NCBI GenBank assembly: GCA_026399475.1
Contig: JAPLQY010000011.1
Location: 144,387-208,386 of the forward strand
Length of the DNA: 64,000 bases
Direction: 5' to 3'
Source of the DNA: Rhodocyclales bacterium
Lineage (GTDB): Bacteria; Pseudomonadota; Gammaproteobacteria; Burkholderiales; Rhodocyclaceae
This document shows positions 8,986-16,164 of this stretch, piece by piece. Position 1 is the stretch's first letter. Every line of letters starts with the position of its first letter. The notes under the pieces were generated by a model, which was not told where the DNA came from, made no database searches, and was given only the letters and a program-made list of their open reading frames with translations. Both the position numbers and the translations under genes were made by a program.

Positions 8986-9753
8986 ATGCAGATCAAAGAC
9001 AGCGTATTCATCATTACCGGCGGCGCTTCCGGCCTTGGCGCAGGTACCGGGCGGATGCTGGTGGAGCAGGGTGCAAAGGTGGTTCTGGCCGACCTCAACG
9101 AAGCGGCCGGCAATGCGCTGGCAGCCGAACTGGGCAGCAACGCGCGCTTTGTCAGCACCAACGTCGCCGACGAAGCCAGCGCGAAGGCTTGCGTGGCCGC
9201 GGCGCTGGCGGCATTCGGCGGCTTGCACGGACTGGTCAATTGCGCCGGCATTGCGCCGGCCGAGAAGGTGCTGGGCAGGAACGGCCCGCATTCGCTCGAT
9301 GTGTTCGCCAGGGTCGTCACGGTCAATCTGGTGGGCAGCTTCAACATGATTCGCCTGGCCTCCGAGGCCATGAGCCAAGGTGCGCCGAATGCGGCCGGGG
9401 AGCGCGGCGTGATCGTCAGCACCGCTTCGGTGGCGGCCTATGATGGACAGATCGGCCAGGCGGCCTACGCGGCATCCAAAGGCGGCGTGGTCGGCATGAC
9501 GCTGCCGATTGCACGCGAACTGGCGCGCTTTGGTATCCGCGTGATGACCATCGCACCGGGAATTTTCGAGACGCCGATGTTGCTCGGCCTGCCGCAGGAA
9601 GTGCAGGATGCCCTGGGCAAGATGGTGCCCTTCCCCCCGCGCCTGGGCAAACCGGCCGAGTATGCGGCGCTGGTGCGGCACATCATTGAAAACGAGATGC
9701 TCAATGGCGAGGTTATCCGCCTCGATGGCGCCATCCGCATGGCGCCGAAGTAA
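8986..9753 (+). CDS. SDR 3-hydroxyacyl-CoA dehydrogenase-like (HSD10 type)
   Basis: A 255-residue short-chain dehydrogenase. The N-terminal [13 protein letters not shown] is the TGxxxGxG NAD-binding loop (residues about 11-23). ADLNE ends beta-2 with an acidic residue favouring NAD over NADP. NCAG follows, with the catalytic Ser in VSTAS and YAASK (Tyr and Lys of the Ser-Tyr-Lys triad). The overall pattern resembles 3-hydroxy-2-methylbutyryl-CoA / 3-hydroxyacyl-CoA dehydrogenase type 2, a fatty-acid or branched-chain degradation enzyme in the cytoplasm. The start MQIKDS is chosen over an upstream in-frame ATG at 8938 because the family begins there. It is a lone gene between the tRNA and ccoI. 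Confidence 0.8.
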   Translation: MQIKDSVFIITGGASGLGAGTGRMLVEQGAKVVLADLNEAAGNALAAELGSNARFVSTNVADEASAKACVAAALAAFGGLHGLVNCAGIAPAEKVLGRNGPHSLDVFARVVTVNLVGSFNMIRLASEAMSQGAPNAAGERGVIVSTASVAAYDGQIGQAAYAASKGGVVGMTLPIARELARFGIRVMTIAPGIFETPMLLGLPQEVQDALGKMVPFPPRLGKPAEYAALVRHIIENEMLNGEVIRLDGAIRMAPK

Positions 9754-9781
9754 GTCAGGCTGTGACTGAACCGGCCTGACC

Positions 9782-12235
9782 ATGGCCGACTGCTACCACT
9801 GCGGCCTGTCGATTCCGCCGGGGGTTGATTTCCCGGTCGAGATCGACCGGATCCGGCGCGAGATGTGTTGCGCCGGCTGCCAGGCCGTGGCCCAGGCCAT
9901 CGTCGACAACGGCCTGGCCGACTACTACCGCCATCGCGATGCGATGCCGGAAAGCCCGCGCGAGGCCTTGCCGCAGGTTCTGGCCGACTTCGGCCTGTTC
10001 GATCACCCCGACGTGCAGAAGACGTTCGTGCGCCGGGCCGAGGGCGTTGCGGCCGAACACGAACAGGAAGCGGCGCTGATTCTCGAGGGCATCACCTGCG
10101 CCGCCTGCGTCTGGCTCAATGAATCGCATGTCCGCCGCCAGCCTGGTGTGACTGCCATCGACATCAACTACACCACGCGCCGGGCAAGGGTGCGCTGGGA
10201 CGAGCGCGTCACCAAACTTTCGGCGATCCTCGAAGCCATTGCCGCCATCGGTTACCGCGCGCATCCCTACGATATCGGGCGCTCCGAGGAACTGGCGCAG
10301 AAGGAGCGCAAGGCCGCGCTGTGGCGACTGTTCGTCGCCGGCTTCGGCATGATGCAGGTGATGATGTACGCCGTGCCGGTGTATCTGGCGAAGGTGGGTA
10401 CTGAGGGCGACATGACCCCGGACATCGAACAGTTGATGCGCTGGGCCAGCCTGATCCTGACACTGCCCGTGATCGGCTATTCCGCCGCGCCTTTCTTCGC
10501 CAGCGCCTGGCGCGACCTGAAGCTGCGTCGCGTCGGCATGGACGTGCCGGTGGCGCTCGGCGTCGGCGCGGCCTTCGCCGCCAGCCTCTGGGCCACGCTG
10601 ACGGCGGCGGGCGAGGTGTATTTCGATTCGGTCACCATGTTCGTCTTCTTCCTGCTGTCGGGCCGCTATCTGGAAATGATGGCGCGGCAGAAGGCGGCGC
10701 GCAGCGTCGAGACTTTGGCCCGCGCCATACCGGCCTTCGCCACCCGTTTGGCGGCGTGGCCTTGCGCCAGCGTGGATGCGGCGGGTGAGCGCGTCGCCGT
10801 GGCCGAGTTGCACGCGGGTGACGTGGTGCAGATCAAGCCCGGCGAGACCGTGCCGGCCGATGGCTGCGTGCTCGACGGCGAGAGCGCGGCGGACGAATCC
10901 TTGTTGACCGGCGAGAGTCGCCCGGTGCCCAAGCTGGCGGGTGACATGCTGATTGGCGGCAGCGTGAATACGGCGAGCCCCTTGGTGATGCGCATCGAGC
11001 GCGTCGGCGAGGCGACGCGCGTGGCGGCCATCCAGCGCCTGATGGAGCGTGCGGCCGCGGAAAAGCCGCGCCTGGTGGAAATGGCGGACCGCGTCGCCGG
11101 GCGCTTCATTTTCGCTCTGCTGCTGCTGGCGGTGGCAACGGCGCTGGCCTGGTGGTGGATCGATCCCTCGCGTGCCCTGTGGATTTTTGTCGCCGTGCTG
11201 GTGGTGAGTTGCCCGTGCGCGCTGTCACTGGCGACACCGGCGGCATTGACCGTGGCGACAGGAGCGCTGGCCGCACGCGGCGTGCTGGTGACGCGCGGCC
11301 ACGCCATCGAGGCGCTGGCGCGCGTCGATCGTTTCATTTTCGACAAGACCGGCACCCTGACCATGGGACGCATGGAACTGGTCGAGGTGCTGCCTCTGCG
11401 TGACGATACCGCGCGCGCGCTGGTGCTTGCCGTAGCGCTTGAACGCGGCTCAGAGCACCCCATCGCCCGGGCGCTGGCCGTGGGTGGGGTGGATGCAGGT
11501 ATCGAGGTCGATGGATTGCGAGCCACCACGGGAGCCGGTGTCGAGGGTGTGATCGAGGGAATCGTCTGGCGCCTTGGACGTCCCGGGTTTGTCGCCGCAT
11601 TGCATGCGAGGCAGGTTCCGTTGGAGGTTCAGGCGATTGTCGGCGCGGGGGACACGGTGATCGCGCTGGGTGATGCAGAGGGCTGGCAGGCATTCTTCCG
11701 CCTGAGCGACAGCCTGCGCCCCGAGGCGTCCGCCATGGTCGCAAGACTCTCTGCCGCAGGCATCAAGTTGTCGATCTTCAGCGGCGACACACCGGCCGCT
11801 GCCGGACGGGTGGGCGCGGCGCTGGGCATTCCGGATGCACGCGGCGGGCTCTCGCCGGAGGACAAGCATGCGGCGCTCAAGGCCCTGCAAGGGGCCGGCG
11901 AGACGGTGGCGATGGTCGGCGATGGCGTCAATGATGCCCCGGTGCTGGCGCAGGCCCAGGTGTCGATCGCGATGGGTGGCGGCGCCGACCTGGCGCGGGC
12001 CAATGCCGATGTCGTGCTGCTCGGCAATGACCTGCAGGCGCTACCGCAAGGGCTGGCGCTGGCGCGGCGCACCCTGCGCATCGTGAAACAGAACCTGGTG
12101 TGGGCTTTCGCCTACAATCTGCTGGCGATCCCGCTGGCCATGGCCGGCTGGGTGACCCCCTGGATGGCCGGCATCGGCATGTCGGCCAGTTCGCTTCTGG
12201 TGGTTCTCAATGCCTTGCGGCTGCAGCGAGGGTAA
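9782..12235 (+). CDS. ccoI: CcoI/FixI-type copper-translocating P-type ATPase
   Basis: An 817-residue P1B-type ATPase of the inner membrane that delivers copper for cbb3 oxidase assembly. The N-terminal Cys-rich module (CYHCGLSIPPG and CCAGCQAVAQ, residues 4-36) is the FixI/CcoI-specific metal-binding domain. A heavy-metal-associated domain follows with GITCAACVW, then eight membrane segments including the ion-binding CPC in VVSCPCALSLATP. The phosphorylation site is DKTGT, and hinge motif GDGVNDAPVLA is present. The next gene is ccoS, two bases after the stop. In many betaproteobacteria ccoI-ccoS directly precede ccoNOQP; here 12 kb of perchlorate genes intervene. Confidence 0.9.
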   Translation: MADCYHCGLSIPPGVDFPVEIDRIRREMCCAGCQAVAQAIVDNGLADYYRHRDAMPESPREALPQVLADFGLFDHPDVQKTFVRRAEGVAAEHEQEAALILEGITCAACVWLNESHVRRQPGVTAIDINYTTRRARVRWDERVTKLSAILEAIAAIGYRAHPYDIGRSEELAQKERKAALWRLFVAGFGMMQVMMYAVPVYLAKVGTEGDMTPDIEQLMRWASLILTLPVIGYSAAPFFASAWRDLKLRRVGMDVPVALGVGAAFAASLWATLTAAGEVYFDSVTMFVFFLLSGRYLEMMARQKAARSVETLARAIPAFATRLAAWPCASVDAAGERVAVAELHAGDVVQIKPGETVPADGCVLDGESAADESLLTGESRPVPKLAGDMLIGGSVNTASPLVMRIERVGEATRVAAIQRLMERAAAEKPRLVEMADRVAGRFIFALLLLAVATALAWWWIDPSRALWIFVAVLVVSCPCALSLATPAALTVATGALAARGVLVTRGHAIEALARVDRFIFDKTGTLTMGRMELVEVLPLRDDTARALVLAVALERGSEHPIARALAVGGVDAGIEVDGLRATTGAGVEGVIEGIVWRLGRPGFVAALHARQVPLEVQAIVGAGDTVIALGDAEGWQAFFRLSDSLRPEASAMVARLSAAGIKLSIFSGDTPAAAGRVGAALGIPDARGGLSPEDKHAALKALQGAGETVAMVGDGVNDAPVLAQAQVSIAMGGGADLARANADVVLLGNDLQALPQGLALARRTLRIVKQNLVWAFAYNLLAIPLAMAGWVTPWMAGIGMSASSLLVVLNALRLQRG

Positions 12236-12237
12236 AT

Positions 12238-12441
12238 GTGGATATCCTGTATCTCCTGATTCCGCTGTCGCTGGTGCTGGTCTTCGTCATTGCCGCCTTG
12301 TTCTGGTGGTCATTGAAGAGCGGACAGTACGAGGACCTCGAAGGCCCCGGCTACCGCGTCCTGATGGATGACGACGAGACCGATGCGCCGGCGAAACGAA
12401 GCACTGTTGACCCAGATCAAGGTACTGAGGGCAAGAAGTAA
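12238..12441 (+). CDS. ccoS: CcoS cbb3 oxidase assembly protein
   Basis: A 67-residue protein with GTG start, two bases after the ccoI stop. The N-terminal sequence VDILYLLIPLSLVLVF followed by FWWSLKSGQYEDLEGPGYR is the CcoS/FixS signature: one membrane helix, then the conserved GQ(Y/F)DDLEGP motif. CcoS is needed for maturation of the cofactors of the CcoN subunit. The GTG start is selected because the family begins exactly there. A strong terminator follows 68 bp downstream and marks the left boundary of the perchlorate block. Confidence 0.9.
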   Translation: MDILYLLIPLSLVLVFVIAALFWWSLKSGQYEDLEGPGYRVLMDDDETDAPAKRSTVDPDQGTEGKK

Positions 12442-12773
12442 CCATACTGACAGCGGGTTTTATGGTGATGGCTTCGCGCCGTCGCCCGAAGGCTCTCTGT
12501 TGGGGTTAGGGGTGCGCGCTGCGCACCCTTTTTTTTATGTCTTCGAGCGAAAGCGAGGAGACGGTATCCCGCGACGGCCTGCCCGACAGTGCTCACTGCC
12601 AGTGGCCGAGAAAACCAGCAGTTCCTTCCGGAACATGAAACCTGAATTGCGTGGGAATGTGCGTGAGGGTAGTATCCATCACGGGTTTAGTGTGGCCGCA
12701 TGGACACGGTCACCACATCGCCTCGGCGGTTGAACCCTACTCTTTCTGCCACGTAAGGATTGAAGACAGGTCC
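12442..12773. other. 332-bp non-coding gap between ccoS and the pcrS-like kinase
   Basis: Apart from the terminator, this stretch holds a possible weak sigma-70 promoter (TTGCGT at 12647-12652, 17-bp spacer, TAGTAT at 12670-12675) about 100 bp upstream of the kinase, and a small inverted repeat GTTCC-TTCC-GGAAC-like at 12621-12634. No gene, IS end or obvious direct repeat matching the gap before ccoN was found. This is the left junction of the perchlorate block within the oxidase locus. Confidence 0.5.
12510..12536 (+). terminator. Rho-independent terminator after ccoIS
   Basis: An 8-bp perfect stem GGGTGCGC / GCGCACCC with a 3-nt loop (GCT), followed by eight T residues. It closes the ccoI-ccoS unit before the pcr regulatory genes. 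Confidence 0.9.
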
Positions 12774-14627
12774 ATGAGGCTGATACTCGATCGTATCGGA
12801 GAACGCATGGGCCGCATCCTGCCCAAGATGGAGGGCATACTTTTCCCGGTGCACCGCAGCTTCATTTACCGGCTTGGTATCGTGCTGTCCCTGGTGACGG
12901 TCGCGTTTGTCGTGCGGCGCCTGATTGGTCCCGCCGAGCTGGGTGTGCCGTTCCTGACCTTTTTTCCTGCAGCCGCGATCTCGGCGGTCTTTGGCGGATT
13001 CTGGGCCGGCATGCTTGCGACCGCACTCGGGTCGACAGCGGCGACATATTTTTTCATTCCGCCGTACTCCATTTTTTCCTTCGAGTTTCGCTACGAAACA
13101 GTCTTCGGCAATATCGTCTATCTGCTCGACGAGATTGTGGTCTGTTCCGCCATCGCTGCATTGCACCGCTTTTACAGGATAACCAAGGATCAGAATGCGG
13201 AGTTGAAGACCTTGATCCAGACGATTCCCGATCTGATCTGGCTGAAAAATCCGGACGGTGTGTATCTGGAGTGCAACCCTGCCATTGAACGTTTTTACGG
13301 ACTACACCGGGATGCCGTCATTGGCAGGACCTCCCGAGACTTGTTTTCAGAGCGGGTGGCCGAGTCCATTCATCGGCAGGATCAGGAAGCGCTGGCCGCG
13401 GATGGGCCCCGTACCACGGAGGGGTGGGTCGTGCGCGCCAGCGATGGCTACCATGTCCTGCTGGAGACCACCACGACGCCCATGCGTACGGCCGATGGCA
13501 CGTTGATTGGCGTGCTTGGCCTGGCGCGCGACATCACCGAGCGTCGGCGTCTGGAAGACGAGGTGCGATCCCGTACCGTCGAGCTGGAGCAGGAGCGTGC
13601 TTTCCTGACGGCAATTTTCGAGCATACCGGCGACGGAATCCTGGCGGTGAACAGCGAGGGCTGCATTGCGCTGGCCAACCAGGAGGCGCGGCGCCTGCTG
13701 GGCACGAGCGAGGACAACGGTTCCCGCCGTCTGGCCGAGTTCTGGCCTGAATGGCCGGTGATCGCTGCCGCAGCCGCCGACCGCGGCGAAGCCCGCCATG
13801 ATCTTGATACCGCGGGGCGTGTCCTCGCGCTTTCGGTCACGCGCACCGGCGAACTCGGGGAAACCCGCTACGTGATTGTCGCCCGCGATGTCAGCGAAGA
13901 ACACCGCCTCGCGGACGAGCGCCGCGAACTCGACCGGCAGATGTTCCAGATGGAGAATATGGCGACCCTGGGCGAACTGGCGATGGGTGTGGCCCATGAA
14001 ATCGGTAACCCTCTTGCCGGCATGAAAGCGGTGGCCCAGTCACTGCAGTACGAGGACGACCTCTCGGCGGACACGCGCGAAGCGTTGCGCCGGCTGGAAG
14101 CGGAGATCGACCGGCTCGGCGACTTCCTGCGCAGTTTTCATGGTTTTGCCGCACCCCAGCGCACGCATCCCGTAGCTTGCCGCTTGCGCGACATCGTGGA
14201 CGACATACTGTTCTGGATCCGCAAGGAGGCCATATCCCATGATGTTGCCATTGGCCTTTCCATCGAACATGACCTGTCGGTGCGTGCCGACCCGAACCAG
14301 ATCAAACAAGTGCTGCTGAATCTGGTCGTCAATGCCATTCACGCCATGCCGGAAGGAGGCGCGCTGCGCATCGCCGCCACTCATGACAGCGACCTTGGTG
14401 TGCGTATCGAGGTCGCCGATACCGGAGGCGGGATAGCGGCCGAAGTCCTTCCGCGAATCTTCGACCCATTCTTTACGACGCGCACCTCGGGTTCGGGACT
14501 CGGCCTGGCCGTTGTCAAAAAAATTGTCGACGAACACGGTGCGCGCATCGAAGTTCAAAGTCAGGTCGGGCATGGCTCCTGCTTTACGCTTAACTGGCCC
14601 GTCGCATCGACGGGGTTGCCGGTATGA
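12774..14627 (+). CDS. pcrS: PAS-domain membrane sensor histidine kinase (PcrS-like)
   Basis: A 617-residue kinase started at MRLILDRIGER; longer in-frame starts to 12651 add unconvincing sequence. A KdpD-like DUF4118 membrane module (about residues 28-130, three to four helices) is followed by two PAS domains (about 145-255 and 270-380). The HisKA box is GVAHEIGNPLAG with His408, and the HATPase domain has N-box LLNLVVNAIHAMPEGG and G-boxes ADTGGGI and GSGLGLAVV. The stop overlaps the start of the response-regulator gene by 4 bp (ATGA), so the two form a pair. Described perchlorate islands carry a PAS kinase PcrS next to sigma-54 regulator PcrR; assignment to pcrS rests on this synteny. The signal sensed is unknown. 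Confidence 0.75.
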   Translation: MRLILDRIGERMGRILPKMEGILFPVHRSFIYRLGIVLSLVTVAFVVRRLIGPAELGVPFLTFFPAAAISAVFGGFWAGMLATALGSTAATYFFIPPYSIFSFEFRYETVFGNIVYLLDEIVVCSAIAALHRFYRITKDQNAELKTLIQTIPDLIWLKNPDGVYLECNPAIERFYGLHRDAVIGRTSRDLFSERVAESIHRQDQEALAADGPRTTEGWVVRASDGYHVLLETTTTPMRTADGTLIGVLGLARDITERRRLEDEVRSRTVELEQERAFLTAIFEHTGDGILAVNSEGCIALANQEARRLLGTSEDNGSRRLAEFWPEWPVIAAAAADRGEARHDLDTAGRVLALSVTRTGELGETRYVIVARDVSEEHRLADERRELDRQMFQMENMATLGELAMGVAHEIGNPLAGMKAVAQSLQYEDDLSADTREALRRLEAEIDRLGDFLRSFHGFAAPQRTHPVACRLRDIVDDILFWIRKEAISHDVAIGLSIEHDLSVRADPNQIKQVLLNLVVNAIHAMPEGGALRIAATHDSDLGVRIEVADTGGGIAAEVLPRIFDPFFTTRTSGSGLGLAVVKKIVDEHGARIEVQSQVGHGSCFTLNWPVASTGLPV

Positions 14628-15994
14628 GCGCCATGCTGATCGTCGAGGACGACACCACCATTCGTGTCACCCTGAGCAAGTTTCTCGCTCGTCTGGGCTA
14701 CGCCGTTGACGTTGCGGAAGATGCTGCGGGAGCTCTCAAGCAGGCGCGCAGCAGGCGTTACCGGCTGATCCTGCTCGACCTTCATCTGCCCGACGGCAAC
14801 GGCCTCGATCTGATCGGCAAGTTCCGCGAACTGGACGAAGACACGCTGGTCGTCATCATGACCGCATTTCCGGAGGTGCGTACCGCCGTGTCGACGCTCA
14901 AGGCGGGCGCCTACGACTACATCATCAAGCCCTTCGATCTCGAAGACGTGCGCGAACTGGTTGGCCGCGCCATGGAGACCAGCCGGTTGCGCCAGGAGGT
15001 TGCCTGGCGGCGGGCCCAGTCGAACGTCTGCGAGGTGGATGGCGTTGGCGGCGATAGCCCGGCGTGGCAGAGACTGACAGAGGTAACGCACAAGATAGCC
15101 GGCGCCGAGCACGTCCCCGTGCTGATCTGCGGCGAATCCGGCTGCGGCAAGGAGCGCGTGGCCCGGACCATTCACTGTGGCTCGCCGCGGGCTGGCGGTC
15201 CGTGGGTGACGCTCAACTGCTCGGCGCTGCCGGAAAACCTGCTCGAATCCGAAATGTTCGGCTATGAGAAGGGCGCCTTTACCGATGCCCGGCAGCTCAA
15301 ACGCGGCCTGCTCGAACTGGCCGACGGCGGCACCCTGTTTCTCGATGAAATCGGCGATCTTGCCCTGACCCTTCAACCGAAGCTGCTGCGCGTACTGGAA
15401 ACACAGACTTTCCGCAGGCTGGGCGGCAGTCGCGAGATCAGCGTCGACGTTCGTTTTGTCGCTGCGACGCACCGCAATCTGCCTGAAATGGTCAAGAACG
15501 GCCAGTTTCGAGAGGATCTCTACTATCGCCTCAATGTCGGCGCGATCGACGTGCCACCCTTGCGCGCGCGGCGCGAAGATATTCTGCCGCTGGCGCGCCA
15601 CTTCCTCGCCGAGGCGGCGCGGGCCGTCGGCTCCCCCTCATTGAAGCTGGCTCCGGCACTGGAGCCGCTGCTGGAAAACTACGCATGGCCAGGCAACGTA
15701 CGCGAGTTGCGCAATGTACTGGAGCGTGCTGCCATACTCTGCGTCGAAGGCTGCGTTACCAGCGTGCAGTTGCCGCGCGAGATCGTTGGCCGTGCGATGT
15801 CCGTCGTCTCGTCAGAAGAGTCCGACCAGTCCTTCGTGGACTTGGGCGAAATGGAGCGCCGGTACATTCAGCGCGTTCTGGACTCGGTTGGCGGTAACAA
15901 GACCCGCGCCGCCGAACTCCTCGGCATCACCCGCTTGACCCTGCGCAACAAGCTCAAGCACCACGACCTCGACGATAGTCCGGCCGTTTCCTGA
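14624..15994 (+). CDS. pcrR: NtrC-family sigma-54 response regulator (PcrR-like)
   Basis: A 456-residue three-domain regulator. The receiver domain (1-120) has the acidic pair D9-D10, phospho-acceptor D52 in LLDLHLPDG, a Thr in MTAFPE and Lys in IIKPFD. The AAA+ domain has Walker A GESGCGKE near residues 168-175 (Cys replaces the usual Thr), the sigma-54-contacting loop GAFTDA near 216, and Walker B GGTLFLDEIGD. A Fis-type helix-turn-helix lies at about 428-445 (AAELLGITRLTLRNKL). It overlaps the kinase by 4 bp. A sigma-54 promoter and an inverted repeat lie just downstream before pcrA, supporting it as the activator of pcrABCD. Confidence 0.85.
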   Translation: MSAMLIVEDDTTIRVTLSKFLARLGYAVDVAEDAAGALKQARSRRYRLILLDLHLPDGNGLDLIGKFRELDEDTLVVIMTAFPEVRTAVSTLKAGAYDYIIKPFDLEDVRELVGRAMETSRLRQEVAWRRAQSNVCEVDGVGGDSPAWQRLTEVTHKIAGAEHVPVLICGESGCGKERVARTIHCGSPRAGGPWVTLNCSALPENLLESEMFGYEKGAFTDARQLKRGLLELADGGTLFLDEIGDLALTLQPKLLRVLETQTFRRLGGSREISVDVRFVAATHRNLPEMVKNGQFREDLYYRLNVGAIDVPPLRARREDILPLARHFLAEAARAVGSPSLKLAPALEPLLENYAWPGNVRELRNVLERAAILCVEGCVTSVQLPREIVGRAMSVVSSEESDQSFVDLGEMERRYIQRVLDSVGGNKTRAAELLGITRLTLRNKLKHHDLDDSPAVS

Positions 15995-16013
15995 CCGGTT
16001 GAAATTCGATCGG

Positions 16014-16032
16014 ACGGTCATTTATTGACCGT
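16014..16032. promoter_or_regulatory. inverted repeat, candidate PcrR enhancer site
   Basis: A perfect 7-bp inverted repeat ACGGTCA-TTTAT-TGACCGT. A further TGACCG half-site lies at 15992-15997, overlapping the pcrR stop. The centre is about 97 bp upstream of the start point implied by the -24/-12 element, the usual distance for enhancer-binding proteins. It lacks a T-tract, so it is not a terminator. Binding by PcrR is inference. Confidence 0.5.
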
Positions 16033-16062
16033 ATCAGCATCGCCCAAATCCCCTGACACCCG

Positions 16063-16090
16063 CCACTGCCATGCGCCAGTGGTTTTTTTT
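16063..16090 (+). terminator. terminator after the kinase/regulator pair
   Basis: Stem CCACTG (16063-16068) / CAGTGG (16077-16082), 8-nt loop, followed by eight T residues. It separates pcrSR transcription from pcrABCD and lies between the candidate enhancer and the sigma-54 promoter. Confidence 0.8.
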
Positions 16091-16093
16091 CGT

Positions 16094-16109
16094 TGGCATA
16101 AACCATGCT
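16094..16109 (+). promoter_or_regulatory. sigma-54 (-24/-12) promoter of pcrABCD-cld
   Basis: TGGCATAAACCATGCT has the GG (16095-16096) and GC (16107-16108) dinucleotides separated by exactly 10 bp, matching the TGGCAC-N5-TTGC consensus with few mismatches. The predicted start point is near 16120, about 45 bp before the pcrA ATG. It fits control by the NtrC-type regulator encoded just upstream. Confidence 0.75.
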
Positions 16110-16164
16110 GTAAGAGGGGTAGAACTATTTTGGTCGAATCAATTGTGCAAGGAGAGTCGAGATC

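Noticed and set aside
16021..16032. Inverted repeat at 16014-16032 as a terminator for pcrR
   Set aside because: No T-tract follows; a proper terminator lies at 16063-16090.
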